DNA from: Bacteroidales bacterium
GTDB lineage: Bacteria; Bacteroidota; Bacteroidia; Bacteroidales; Muribaculaceae
DNA length: 64,000 nt
Reading direction: 5' to 3'
Assembly (NCBI GenBank): GCA_004557565.1
Contig: SFGS01000004.1
Span: forward strand, 1-64,000
The notes below the pieces were generated by a model. That model was not told where the DNA came from. It did no database searches and saw nothing but the letters and a program-made list of their open reading frames with translations. The translations under genes were made by a program, and so were the position numbers. Of the stretch, positions 44,613 through 53,004 are shown piece after piece (positions within the stretch are counted from its first letter, which is position 1; each line of letters starts with the position of its first letter).

Positions 44613-46016
44613 TTAGCGGAGTTGCTTGGTGGTGGTGATGGTGCCGTCGGTGTGGCGGGCTACCACGATGTTGATGCCTTCGAATGGCACTGCGCTTTCG
44701 CGACCCATAGCGTCGAAGTAGCGAACCGATTCCACAGGAGCAGTGGTCTTCACTTCAGTAACTGAAGTTTGTTCGGTTTTGCCTGCTGGCATGAAGATTA
44801 CCAAGCCGAGGGTTTTGTTGTCAACTTTGTGCCAAACCACCTTCTCGATGCTTACGCTGTCTTGTGCTTCCACATTCCAGAGGTTGCCTTGAGCATAAAC
44901 GGTCTTAGGACCATTGTTGAAGAGGTCGTAGAGCACATTGTTGTTGCCATTGTTCTTAAACACGTTTTCGCCTGGGTTGTAGTCGGCAGCGTTCTTGTCT
45001 TCCACCTTACCAGCGTTCACTTCTGGAGAACCGATGATGGTCACGCCCCAGAGGTTGTTTTGGATAAGGTTGCCCTTGATGTAGGCTGCGCCCTTGCCAG
45101 CAGAATCGTAGATGCTGATACCGCTACCACCGTTGTTGGCGTTGGTTTCGTAAGTGTTGTCAACGATGTCGTTGTCGATGATGTAGGCGTTCACAGGACC
45201 GGTAACGTTGATACCGTAGCGGTTTTCCTTCACCACGTTGTTCTTGATCACCACCTTGTTAGAGAAAGCCATGCCAAGCATATTGCTCACAGCAATACCA
45301 CCCACCTTGGTGTAGTGTCCACCGATAATGGTGTTGTCCGAGATTTCCACATCTTCTGTACCGCAGGTGGTGAGGTTGATTTGTGGACGGTTAGAGTTCT
45401 TGTAGTTGTTGGCACCGAAGTAGCAGTTGGTGATTTTGATGCCGATTGGGGTGTTGGCACCGTTGCTGATAGCTGCTGAAGCACTTTCAAGGAAGTTGCA
45501 ACGATCCACCAAGTTGCCAGTGCAAGATGCGGTGAAGTTGAGGGCACCGCCAGAAGAAAGTGTACCATTGTATTTATAGAAAGTGCAGTTTTCTGCTGTC
45601 AACTGAGCCTTGTCGCCACCGAAAGTGAAGCCCACATACTCAAAGCGAGCATTTTTGAGGATAGCCTTGGCATTGTCGCTAAGCATACGGAATCCCTTTG
45701 GAGTGGACTCCTCACTGTCGCGAGTGATGAGCACGGTGTCGGCAGGAGCACAGTCGAGTGTACCGTTTACTCTCACTTGAAGTTTGTTGGTAAACTTCAC
45801 CACTTCGTTGTTTTGCAAACGAAGCACGTCGCCATCGGAGATGGTGAATGTGGAGTCGAGCACCCAAGCGCCTTCAACCTTATGAACACCGCAAGCCTCA
45901 ATCTTGGAGAGGTCTTCGAGGGTGTAAACCGTACCATTGCCTGGAGAAACGAACTCGTCGGCATAGGCGCCAGCAGCTAAAGCCGCAGCGAACATAAGAG
46001 TAATAATTTTTTTCAT
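44613..46016 (-). CDS. Secreted right-handed beta-helix protein with candidate T9SS sorting signal
   Basis: A 467-residue exported protein. Signal peptide MKKIITLMFAAALAAGAYA. The body consists of Asn/Val/Ile-rich coils typical of parallel beta-helices (VEISDNTIIGGHYTKVGGI, VVIKNNVVKENRYGINV, YIIDNDIVDNTYE, AYIKGNLIQNNLWGVTI). The last 40 residues (VRYFDAMGRE, then EGINIVVARHTDGTITTTK) resemble a type IX secretion type-A sorting domain, which would place it on the cell surface. The ligand or substrate is not evident. It has its own promoter and terminator. Confidence 0.82.
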   Translation of the reverse strand: MKKIITLMFAAALAAGAYADEFVSPGNGTVYTLEDLSKIEACGVHKVEGAWVLDSTFTISDGDVLRLQNNEVVKFTNKLQVRVNGTLDCAPADTVLITRDSEESTPKGFRMLSDNAKAILKNARFEYVGFTFGGDKAQLTAENCTFYKYNGTLSSGGALNFTASCTGNLVDRCNFLESASAAISNGANTPIGIKITNCYFGANNYKNSNRPQINLTTCGTEDVEISDNTIIGGHYTKVGGIAVSNMLGMAFSNKVVIKNNVVKENRYGINVTGPVNAYIIDNDIVDNTYETNANNGGSGISIYDSAGKGAAYIKGNLIQNNLWGVTIIGSPEVNAGKVEDKNAADYNPGENVFKNNGNNNVLYDLFNNGPKTVYAQGNLWNVEAQDSVSIEKVVWHKVDNKTLGLVIFMPAGKTEQTSVTEVKTTAPVESVRYFDAMGRESAVPFEGINIVVARHTDGTITTTKQLR

Positions 46017-46057
46017 AAGCTTACGTTTTAATTATATTACTGAATTATTTGATATAA

Positions 46058-46089
46058 CAAAATTAAGAACAATCCAAGAAAAAACCAAA
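46058..46089 (-). promoter_or_regulatory. Promoter of the beta-helix protein gene
   Basis: Minus strand TTTG (46089-46086), 20 bp, TAATTTTG (46065-46058), about 40 bp before the start. Full consensus match. Confidence 0.82.
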
Positions 46090-46213
46090 TTTGTGTACAT
46101 GTATAACCATAGCAAAACCCAAAAATTACGATTTCTAATCGGCAGAGCCTCGCTTGTTGGATAATTTGTTGTAATTTTGCAACGTAATTTACAATCTATA
46201 ATCCGACAAAAAA

Positions 46214-46603
46214 ATGTTAGGACTCACATCTGCACTGGTCACCGTAGGACTACTGGTGATTTCAAACACTTTTATGACTTTCGCCTGGTATGGGCATCTG
46301 AAACTGCAAAACGCGGGCATTTCCACCCATTGGCCTCTGGCGGTGGTGATTTTGTTTTCGTGGGGCATCGCCCTGCTGGAATACTGCTTTATGGTGCCAG
46401 CCAACCGCATCGGTTTCTCCGAAAACGGCGGTCCATTCTCGCTGATGCAACTGAAAATCATTCAAGAGGTGGTCACCCTCACGGTATTCACCATTTTCGT
46501 GACCATCTTCTTCAAGGGCGAACAACTGCACTGGAACCACTTCGTGGCATTTTTGCTGCTGATTGCCGCCGTGGGCTTCGCATTCCTCGACACCAGCAAA
46601 TAA
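46214..46603 (+). CDS. DMT-superfamily small membrane protein (DUF486)
   Basis: A 129-residue inner-membrane protein with four helices. The DUF486 signature is clear: SNTFMTFAWYGHLK at residues 17-30, WGIALLEYCFMVPANRIG at about 57-74, FSLMQLKIIQEV and a final FLLLIAAVGFAFLD. It is thought to be a half-sized drug/metabolite transporter; substrate unknown. The next gene, a full-length DMT transporter, starts 4 bp after its stop codon. Confidence 0.88.
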   Translation: MLGLTSALVTVGLLVISNTFMTFAWYGHLKLQNAGISTHWPLAVVILFSWGIALLEYCFMVPANRIGFSENGGPFSLMQLKIIQEVVTLTVFTIFVTIFFKGEQLHWNHFVAFLLLIAAVGFAFLDTSK

Positions 46604-46607
46604 TGAC

Positions 46608-47546
46608 ATGGGCAAACTTGGCTTACATACCGAAAAGAGCATTTGGCAACGCCCTGCGTGGGTGGCGATTTTCGCATTCACTGCCGCCTTCGCATGGGGT
46701 TGGGCTTATCCGCTCATCAAACTCGGATTCGCCGAATTTGGCATCACTCCCGACCAGACTGGCAGCAAAATGCTGTTTGCCGGCGTGCGATTTGCCATTT
46801 CTGGGCTGATTATCTTAGCGATGGCTAAGGGCGCGCATCGGAGTTTCGTGATGAGCACCGGTGTGCGTGGCTGGGCGTTTATCCTCATCTTCGCCCTGCT
46901 CAACACCTCAATCCACTATGCGTGCTTCTACATCGGCCTCTCGCACAGCGCAGGTTCGCGTGCGGCGATTCTCAACTCGCTCAGCGTGTTCACCCTGGTG
47001 ATTTTGGCGTGTGTGGCATACCCCTCCACCGACCGCCTCAACGCCAGCAAGGTGGTGGGCTGTGGGCTCGGATTTGCGGGCATACTGGCGCTGAACATTG
47101 GCGGTGCCGACAGCGGCGGCTTCACTTGGCTGGGCGACGGTATGATTATCGGCAACGCCCTTTGCTCTGCGGCAGCCGGGCTGATGACCAGAAAGATGAA
47201 CCGATACATCGATGTGTTTGTTGGCACGGGCTACAGTCTGCTCGTGGGCGGCATCCTGCTTGCCATTCCGGGGTTGGCTATCGGTGGCACAGTACCGATG
47301 GTTACGGCGTGGGGCATCGTGATACTGCTATTGCTCATCGCCATCTCCACCGTGGCTTTCGGTCTGTATAACAAACTGCTCAGTTGCAACCCTGTGGGCA
47401 AAGTGGCAATCTTCAATTCGCTCATTCCTGTGATTGGCGCTGTGAGCAGTTGTATTTGCCTCGGCGAGCCATTCTACTGGAAATACGCCTTCGCCGCCAT
47501 ACTCGCCGCCGCCGGCATCTACACCATCAACCAAGCAAAAAAATAA
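46608..47546 (+). CDS. EamA/DMT-family transporter
   Basis: A 312-residue inner-membrane transporter with ten helices and two EamA repeats (AFTAAFAWGWAYPLIKLGF near residue 22 and MIIGNALCSAAAGLMTRKM near residue 180). The family exports metabolites or amino acids; the substrate here is unknown. The start ATG 46608 lies 4 bp after the DUF486 stop. A longer in-frame start would overlap the previous gene and lacks a reason. Confidence 0.88.
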   Translation: MGKLGLHTEKSIWQRPAWVAIFAFTAAFAWGWAYPLIKLGFAEFGITPDQTGSKMLFAGVRFAISGLIILAMAKGAHRSFVMSTGVRGWAFILIFALLNTSIHYACFYIGLSHSAGSRAAILNSLSVFTLVILACVAYPSTDRLNASKVVGCGLGFAGILALNIGGADSGGFTWLGDGMIIGNALCSAAAGLMTRKMNRYIDVFVGTGYSLLVGGILLAIPGLAIGGTVPMVTAWGIVILLLLIAISTVAFGLYNKLLSCNPVGKVAIFNSLIPVIGAVSSCICLGEPFYWKYAFAAILAAAGIYTINQAKK

Positions 47547-47662
47547 ACCTTACTGCCCTATTTTTCATTTGAATTAAAATAAGTAACTTTGTAAATCTGA
47601 TAATACTAAAAAAACAACCCTCCGTGGGCAGAGGTAAATGCCTAAATAGAATATTGAACTAT

Positions 47663-48580
47663 ATGACTAAAGAAACTTCAAAAAAAATAGCCATCACCGA
47701 AATGTGTGGAGGGAAAAAGATAGTTATACAACTGTATTGCCCACACTCTTTAAACGAAGATGGCATCTTTATGTCTTTTGAAGATCAAATGGCAATAGTT
47801 TCTCGTTACTTACATAATAAAGGTTTCAAAGTTGATGAAGATACCGTTTCGGGGACATCAACTAAACATCCACTGTTCTCAGATTTATTTTCAGTCCCAT
47901 TTTTGACCACCGACACCCCAAAATTCATATTACAACTTGGAGGTGATTCTACGTTGTTGAACGCCAGCAAATCCACCAACTTTAATTTCAAAATAGAGGG
48001 TGCCCAGTTTTCTGACGAGGAAATTAACGGTATCAATTCCCTCAACCCAAAGCGAAACAAAGTCATTGACCGTGTGAACGCTATTAAGGCGAAAGGGGGA
48101 AAACTGGTGTTTGACAGAGTGGACAATCCCACATTCTACAACAACCTCATCATGCTTGATGGCGACTTGCCTTCTGTGATTGCGAGTCTGCTTTTAGAGC
48201 ACTTAAATAGCGGAGTTTCCACTTTAAAAGAATTGGTGAATCGGATTACCGAAATCAATCCTCTGGGGTATGACACACGACAGCCTTCGCCTTTCTACGC
48301 CTATAAAGTGAAGCACCTTTTAACCTCTGCGGCATTGGGGATGATGCCTGCCACGGCTTGGGATGGCAGACTTGATGCAAATGGCGGATATTTGGTGGTG
48401 AAAGGTGATGGAGATATTCTTTGCTATCACTTCTATGACAGAAACCGATTTGAGGACTACCTGTTCTCTAATGCGTATTTAGAGCGTTCAAGCACTTCAC
48501 GCCACAACTATGCCTCAATCATCAAAGAAGAAGATGGCACATTATCGTTCAAAATTAATTTTCAAGTAAGATTAAAATAA
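47663..48580 (+). CDS. HpaII-family restriction endonuclease homologue, probably degenerate, no methyltransferase
   Basis: A 305-residue protein whose last two thirds match the HpaII endonuclease family as I recall it: DSTLLNASKSTNFNFKIEG, RNKVIDRVNAIKAKGGKLVF, NLIMLDGDLPSVIA, PFYAYKVKHLLTSAALGMMP, GGYLVVKGDGDILCYHFYD and SSTSRHNYASIIKEEDGTL. In the family a Lys (in a SIKSQLG-like element) and an Asp of STKTD are expected before STLLNA; here those places read FILQLGG and STKHP, so catalysis may be lost. It is shorter at the N-terminus. There is no CCGG methyltransferase nearby. ATG 47663 is preferred over GTG 47624. Confidence 0.8.
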   Translation: MTKETSKKIAITEMCGGKKIVIQLYCPHSLNEDGIFMSFEDQMAIVSRYLHNKGFKVDEDTVSGTSTKHPLFSDLFSVPFLTTDTPKFILQLGGDSTLLNASKSTNFNFKIEGAQFSDEEINGINSLNPKRNKVIDRVNAIKAKGGKLVFDRVDNPTFYNNLIMLDGDLPSVIASLLLEHLNSGVSTLKELVNRITEINPLGYDTRQPSPFYAYKVKHLLTSAALGMMPATAWDGRLDANGGYLVVKGDGDILCYHFYDRNRFEDYLFSNAYLERSSTSRHNYASIIKEEDGTLSFKINFQVRLK

Positions 48581-48670
48581 AATTCTGAAATTTTGTTATC
48601 TTTGCAATTGGTATATATACAACAGAATACGTGGGGATGTGTCGAATATCCCAAAAACGACAACGCTATT

Positions 48671-48705
48671 GCGTAGGGACATGCCTTTGGCATGTTTCCA
48701 ATGCG
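48671..48705. repeat. Short hairpin element with GCGTAGGGAC core
   Basis: GCGTAGGGACATGCC, a 3-base loop, and GGCATGTTTCCAATGCG form a hairpin. The GCGTAGGGAC core and ACATGCC arms match the ends of the element at 42734-42827. It lies in the leader of the zinc-ribbon gene. Confidence 0.7.
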
Positions 48706-48803
48706 TTGATTCATTGATGATTGCATCGAAACGCTCCGAAGGCACAACCTTCGATTATGATGGAATCGCAAATTTGACACACCCTCCTAAACATCAGCAT
48801 ATT

Positions 48804-50108
48804 ATGGCAGAAAAAAGATGCCCAAACTGTGGAAACCCCGTGCCTCAAGGGTCGAAATTTTGTAATCACTGCGGTTGCGTACTAACAGCCGAAATTGTGT
48901 GCCCCAACTGTAAAAGCACAATCCCAGCCGATAGTGCTTTCTGTCCGGCTTGCCGCACAGCCATCACACCCGGCACAGCACAGGCAGCAGCCACACAGCA
49001 AGAAGGAAAGAAAAGCAAAGGCGTGCTCAAATATTTTGTGTGTGCCGCTATCGCTGCATTTATCGGACTTGTGGTGGTGCGCACGCTCTTTTTCACCGGG
49101 CATCCAGACGAACCCACTGCCGCTGATGTGGAAGTGACCGACATCGACGCCGGTCGCTACAACGATGTGTTTAACAACGCATTGATTAAAAACAATCTGA
49201 AAAACGATGGCGACAAGATAGCCTACGCTTGCCCGGTGAAAAATGTCACCACTGGCGAGGTGGACAAACTCATCGGCGTGACCTACCTCTCCGATGCGTC
49301 GCACTCTTTCTATAAGATTTTCACCCTCACCCTGAACGGTCAAGAGTGGGACATCAAACTCAACAATCAGAAATACGTGGATGGCTACAACCTGATTTTC
49401 GACCCGAAGTCGCTCCGCGCCGAGGAAATTCCTGCCGTGGTGGATATTCAGGGCAAGCGATACATGTTTTTCGCCTACGCATGCGTGCCTTCAAATGAGG
49501 AATCGGGCAAAATCACCACCGTGTATTTCGACATCGACGCTCAGAAGGAAATACGCCAAGTGGATTTCTACGGCACTCTCATGCGCGACATGGACGGTCA
49601 GATGATTCTGAAATGCAACTCCGTGCCTGTGGGCACTGGCATTCTCGACAACGAACTTATCAAGCGCGCACGCAGCATAGGTATGCTCCATGTTCCCACC
49701 GAGGAGGAATTGGCTCGCGAAAAGGCTGAGCAAGAGCGTCTGGAAGCCGAAAAGGCTGAGCAAGAGGCTGAGCTGGCGGCTCAACAGGCTGCCGACGAGC
49801 AGAGATTCGAGAGCGGTGAAGAGGTGAAAGTGGAAGCACAGCAAGTGGACAAAAACACTCCGCTGTTCCGTGCCGAAGACTTCTCAAAGAAAATCAAGGG
49901 CGGCGGCTACACCGTGTTTATGCTGAAAAACGGCAAGGTGTTTGCCTTCAGCAAGTCCACCAACAGCACATTTGAGGTGCACTTCGGCGGCGGCTCAGCC
50001 ATCGACATCGGCTTTGAGGATTCGGGTGCCGGCATCGTGAACATTCGCACCAGTTCAGGCAAAGTGCAATACAATCTGGGCAGCAAAACGATGAGAAAGG
50101 TGGAATAA
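48804..50108 (+). CDS. Membrane protein with double zinc ribbon
   Basis: A 434-residue protein. Two N-terminal zinc ribbons (RCPNCGNPVPQGSKFCNHCG at residues 5-24 and VCPNCKSTIPADSAFCPAC at 32-50) are followed by one transmembrane helix (YFVCAAIAAFIGLVVVRTLFF, near 80-100) and a large domain outside the membrane. A Glu/Ala/Gln-rich coiled coil (EELAREKAEQERLEAEKAEQ) precedes a beta-rich C-terminus. I start at ATG 48804 because the ribbon begins there; the upstream frame runs through a repeat. Function unknown; 66 bp upstream of the GYF protein gene. Confidence 0.75.
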   Translation: MAEKRCPNCGNPVPQGSKFCNHCGCVLTAEIVCPNCKSTIPADSAFCPACRTAITPGTAQAAATQQEGKKSKGVLKYFVCAAIAAFIGLVVVRTLFFTGHPDEPTAADVEVTDIDAGRYNDVFNNALIKNNLKNDGDKIAYACPVKNVTTGEVDKLIGVTYLSDASHSFYKIFTLTLNGQEWDIKLNNQKYVDGYNLIFDPKSLRAEEIPAVVDIQGKRYMFFAYACVPSNEESGKITTVYFDIDAQKEIRQVDFYGTLMRDMDGQMILKCNSVPVGTGILDNELIKRARSIGMLHVPTEEELAREKAEQERLEAEKAEQEAELAAQQAADEQRFESGEEVKVEAQQVDKNTPLFRAEDFSKKIKGGGYTVFMLKNGKVFAFSKSTNSTFEVHFGGGSAIDIGFEDSGAGIVNIRTSSGKVQYNLGSKTMRKVE

Positions 50109-50174
50109 TCCCACACATGCGCCCACATCAGGCGTGTGGTAATACGATAAAACTTATTTCTAACATTTTACGGC

Positions 50175-51110
50175 ATGAAAATCTACATTGTTAAAGACGA
50201 TATGCGACTGGGGCCGTTCACGCTTGAGGAAGTGAAACGGCAGGGCATCAGCGCCGACACGCTTGTGTGGTTTAAGGGTATGCCCGACTGGAAAGAAGCG
50301 CGCGCCATTCCCGAACTGGCAGGAGCCTACATACCCGACATTCCGCCTACCGCCGAGGTAGATGAAGATGATGCCGTAGAAGAAACCGGCATCGACTCCG
50401 CTCCAGAGCCTCCAGCCGAAACCTACGCACCTCAACCACAGCCACAACCACAGCGCTACGCCTACACCCCATTGCCCGACGAGGGCAAGGCGAAGAAGTC
50501 GAAGGCTGGCATCATTGGCATCATCTCGCTTTTGGTGGTGATGCTGATATTATGCATCATGGTGCTCACCAAGCCCTCGAAAGCCGACTACATCGACTCC
50601 ATCACACGCGTGACCACGGAATATGTGCTCGACCAAGTGGGCAACACGCCGCTTGGAATGTCGGAATCGGTATCTGGCACAGTGAAATTCTCCACATCAA
50701 AAGCGGTGAGAGCCGTGCTTGAGCAGACCTTGTATGTGGAAGACTGCCTGATTTTCAACAAGGCGAAAGTGTCGGTGGGCGAACACACCTTCACGGTGGG
50801 CATCGGCATGTTTGGACATGTGTTCACCCTCAGCAAAGAGCAGTTGGCCGCGGCAGTGACGGCAACCATCGAAAAAGAGCGCAAAAAAATGGTGCAACGT
50901 GCCACCGAAGCCGTGCAGGAAACCATCGACAGCACCATTGAATATGGCAAGCAGAAGGTGGAGGAATTGGGTATCGACCGAGGCACCATCGACAATGCCA
51001 TCGACTCAATCAAAAACAAAGCCATTGAAAAGGGCAACGAACTGGTTGACGAAGCCGTGGAGCATGCCAAAGAAAAAGGCAAAGAAGCCCTCAACGAACT
51101 CTGGAATTAA
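50175..51110 (+). CDS. GYF-2 (DUF4339) domain membrane protein
   Basis: A 311-residue protein. Residues 1-50 are a GYF_2 domain (MRLGPFTLEEVKRQGISADT, then VWFKGMPDWKEA), a peptide-binding fold. An acidic and Pro/Gln-rich linker follows, then one membrane helix (GIIGIISLLVVMLILCIMVL at about 112-131), a folded region and a long amphipathic helical C-terminus (ATEAVQETIDSTIEYGKQKVE to ALNEL). It has the same single-helix topology as the upstream zinc-ribbon protein, so the two may work together (inference). Confidence 0.8.
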   Translation: MKIYIVKDDMRLGPFTLEEVKRQGISADTLVWFKGMPDWKEARAIPELAGAYIPDIPPTAEVDEDDAVEETGIDSAPEPPAETYAPQPQPQPQRYAYTPLPDEGKAKKSKAGIIGIISLLVVMLILCIMVLTKPSKADYIDSITRVTTEYVLDQVGNTPLGMSESVSGTVKFSTSKAVRAVLEQTLYVEDCLIFNKAKVSVGEHTFTVGIGMFGHVFTLSKEQLAAAVTATIEKERKKMVQRATEAVQETIDSTIEYGKQKVEELGIDRGTIDNAIDSIKNKAIEKGNELVDEAVEHAKEKGKEALNELWN

Positions 51111-51148
51111 AATTTTACCATTAATTTGTGGTATTTTTACCACTTTTA

Positions 51149-51181
51149 TTTGCAAATTACCCATAATTTGTATTACCTTTG
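51149..51181 (+). promoter_or_regulatory. Promoter with a structured 5' leader
   Basis: TTTG (51149-51152), 21 bp, TACCTTTG (51174-51181). The transcript would start near 51187, inside or just after an 8-bp hairpin (GTGTGCGA at 51181-51188, TCGCACAC at 51205-51212). It then runs about 285 bases, through the inverted-repeat element at 51269-51453, before the gene at 51475. Confidence 0.75.
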
Positions 51182-51268
51182 TGTGCGAAATGGTAAACGC
51201 CCAATCGCACACAGAATAAAGACTGCGGCGATGCCATCTCAAAAAAGAGAACAGACAACACACACTTT

Positions 51269-51453
51269 AACCCAAATCGGTCATTAGGTCTTGTGGTATT
51301 TCGGAATTTTAGAAGAATGAATTTTGTTTGTCTTTTAATGAGTAATAGCGAGCTATTACGAATTAAAAACAAGCGAAAGGCATCTTAAAAAAGCCGAAAG
51401 ACCGCAAGAAGTAATCTAAAAATCCTTTCACGGCCTAATGACCGATTTGGGTT
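51269..51453. repeat. 185-bp MITE-like element with perfect 20-bp inverted ends
   Basis: AACCCAAATCGGTCATTAGG at 51269-51288 has its exact complement at 51434-51453. The interior carries a second hairpin, GTAATAGC GA GCTATTAC, at 51342-51360, and short GCATCT/AAAAAAG repeats. Similar CAGACAACACACAC sequences flank both ends. No coding capacity. It could be a miniature transposable element or a structured leader RNA of the next gene. Confidence 0.8.
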
Positions 51454-51474
51454 TAAATCAGACAACAACACACA

Positions 51475-51927
51475 ATGATTGACATCAACGCAAAAAAGGA
51501 AAATTGCCTTGCGAGAGACAAGGAATTTTTGAGCATCTACAATGATGCATTCAATTTCATGATTGAAAACCGCGTGCCCGACCCGCACAACCGTGCCTTG
51601 CACTGGACCATTGAAAACGGACAGCCACATTACAATCTGAGTTACAGCCGTGCCTACCGCGTGGTGTGCCAAATGCTCACGGGCGACCGCATAGCATTCA
51701 ACAGCCACCTGCGCCAGATGATGTGGAGCGAGATTTGCAAGAAGGTGAAATCGCTCACCACGCTGCACCCCGACTTGAGCATAGCCAAGGCACTCGACTT
51801 CGTGCTACTCCATTCGCGCGCCAGCCGCTTCTTCGTCACGCCCCGACAGGCGGAGCGTGGCATAGCCCGAAGCCGAAAAATGCGCCGACAAGCACTGCAA
51901 TCCATCGTAGGCAAACACCAATCTTAA
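51475..51927 (+). CDS. Conserved-looking hypothetical protein, first of a small pair
   Basis: A 150-residue basic, mostly helical protein that I cannot assign. Features are the segment ALHWTIENGQPHYNLSYSRAYRVV (residues 42-65), a middle helix rich in Lys, and a C-terminal RASRFFVTPRQAERGIARSRK. The sequence has the look of a family-specific conserved protein rather than chance. It is preceded by a promoter and a long structured leader and followed after 21 bp by a second unknown gene. Its location near a capsid-like gene makes a phage origin possible but unproven. Confidence 0.65.
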   Translation: MIDINAKKENCLARDKEFLSIYNDAFNFMIENRVPDPHNRALHWTIENGQPHYNLSYSRAYRVVCQMLTGDRIAFNSHLRQMMWSEICKKVKSLTTLHPDLSIAKALDFVLLHSRASRFFVTPRQAERGIARSRKMRRQALQSIVGKHQS

Positions 51928-51948
51928 CACACCAAATCTTTTACCATC

Positions 51949-52410
51949 ATGACAAACACAATCAACCCAAAACACTCGCTCACCATCAATATTGACAAGG
52001 AGCAAATCCTCAACATCATCTATGCCGAGAGCGCATGGCACTGCATCGTACACCCCGAAGCCAAACGGCTCACACCCGACGTGGAACGCGCCTGTATGCT
52101 GCGTGTGAAGGAGGGGTTCGACGATATGCGGTCGCGCTTCCAAGCCTATATCCATTTCGCCAACTTCAACCCCAACACGGAGCGCAAGAATGTGACGCTT
52201 GAATTTCGGTTTTTCAACCCCTACCCCGACTCGCTGCCCGACATCCTCGGCAACGACGTGACGCAACTGCTGGCATGGTTTGCGCTCAAGCGATTCTACG
52301 GCGACGATGCCAGCTACTACCACACCGCATGGCTCAAACACCGAGCCGGCATCACCATCGCCTTCGCCCGCGACGCCAACTATCACTTCCTCCAAGAGCC
52401 TGAGGGATAA
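51949..52410 (+). CDS. Hypothetical protein, possible head-tail-adaptor-like fold
   Basis: A 153-residue protein. The pattern of an early helix (QILNIIYAESAWHCIVH), a long middle helix (RVKEGFDDMRSRFQAYIHF), a strand pair (KNVTLEFRFFNPYPDSLPD) and then LGNDVTQLLAWFALKRFY recalls small head-completion proteins of Bacteroidota phages. This is a weak, fold-level impression only. It is 21 bp after the previous gene and the two form an operon that ends at hairpins 52411-52436 and 52467-52504. Confidence 0.6.
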   Translation: MTNTINPKHSLTINIDKEQILNIIYAESAWHCIVHPEAKRLTPDVERACMLRVKEGFDDMRSRFQAYIHFANFNPNTERKNVTLEFRFFNPYPDSLPDILGNDVTQLLAWFALKRFYGDDASYYHTAWLKHRAGITIAFARDANYHFLQEPEG

Positions 52411-52466
52411 AAGCCTCACGCTATAGCGTAGGGCTTCTATGGGTACTGCCCCCACAATAAAATTCG

Positions 52467-52504
52467 AAAGCCGTGGTTTGAAATGAATCAAACTCACGGC
52501 TTTT
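52467..52504. terminator. Bidirectional terminator before maoC
   Basis: AAAGCCGTG (52467-52475) pairs with CACGGCTTT (52495-52503), with an inner TTTGA/TCAAA pairing and T-rich flanks on both strands. A second near-perfect palindrome lies at 52411-52435 (AAGCC, CGCTATAGCG, GGCTT), carrying the same GCGTAGGG core as the short hairpin elements. Confidence 0.75.
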
Positions 52505-52536
52505 AGCATCTACTATTTCGAATATTGAATATTTGC

Positions 52537-53004
52537 TTACTTGTTGAAGTGGTAGAGGAAGGAGGCGATGCCTTGGAGGGCAGGTTTGCGTTGACCTTCA
52601 ATCTCAATCTTGAAGTCGATTTCCACCTTGGCAATGCCACGGAGGTTTTGAATATTGTGGAGTTTAGCGGTCATGCGCACACGGCTGCCAGTGATCACAG
52701 CCTGACCGAAGCGCATCTTGTCCATGCCATAGTTCACCAGCATAGAGATGTTGTTGACCTGAATAATCTGAGCCCAAAGATATGGAAGAATAGAAAGGGT
52801 GAGATAGCCGTGAGCGATGGTGCTTTTGAATGGGCTTTCCTCCTTAGCGCGCTCCACGTCCACATGAATCCACTGGTGGTCGAGGGTGGCATCGGCAAAC
52901 TTGTTGATACGGTCTTGGTCGATTTCGAGCCATTCTGATGTGCCGAGGTCTTTGCCAAGGTAAGATTCAAATTCTTCGTAAGAATTGATGACTAATTTTT
53001 CCAT
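52537..53004 (-). CDS. MaoC-family (R)-specific enoyl hydratase-like protein
   Basis: A 155-residue single hot-dog-fold protein. The hydratase-2 motif is visible as KFADATLDHQWIHVDVERAKEESPFKSTIAHGYLTLS, with the expected Asp and His five residues apart (DHQWIH). It probably hydrates trans-2-enoyl-CoA or a related thioester in lipid metabolism. It is a single-gene unit read away from the palindromic element, and nothing nearby specifies the pathway. Confidence 0.9.
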   Translation of the reverse strand: MEKLVINSYEEFESYLGKDLGTSEWLEIDQDRINKFADATLDHQWIHVDVERAKEESPFKSTIAHGYLTLSILPYLWAQIIQVNNISMLVNYGMDKMRFGQAVITGSRVRMTAKLHNIQNLRGIAKVEIDFKIEIEGQRKPALQGIASFLYHFNK

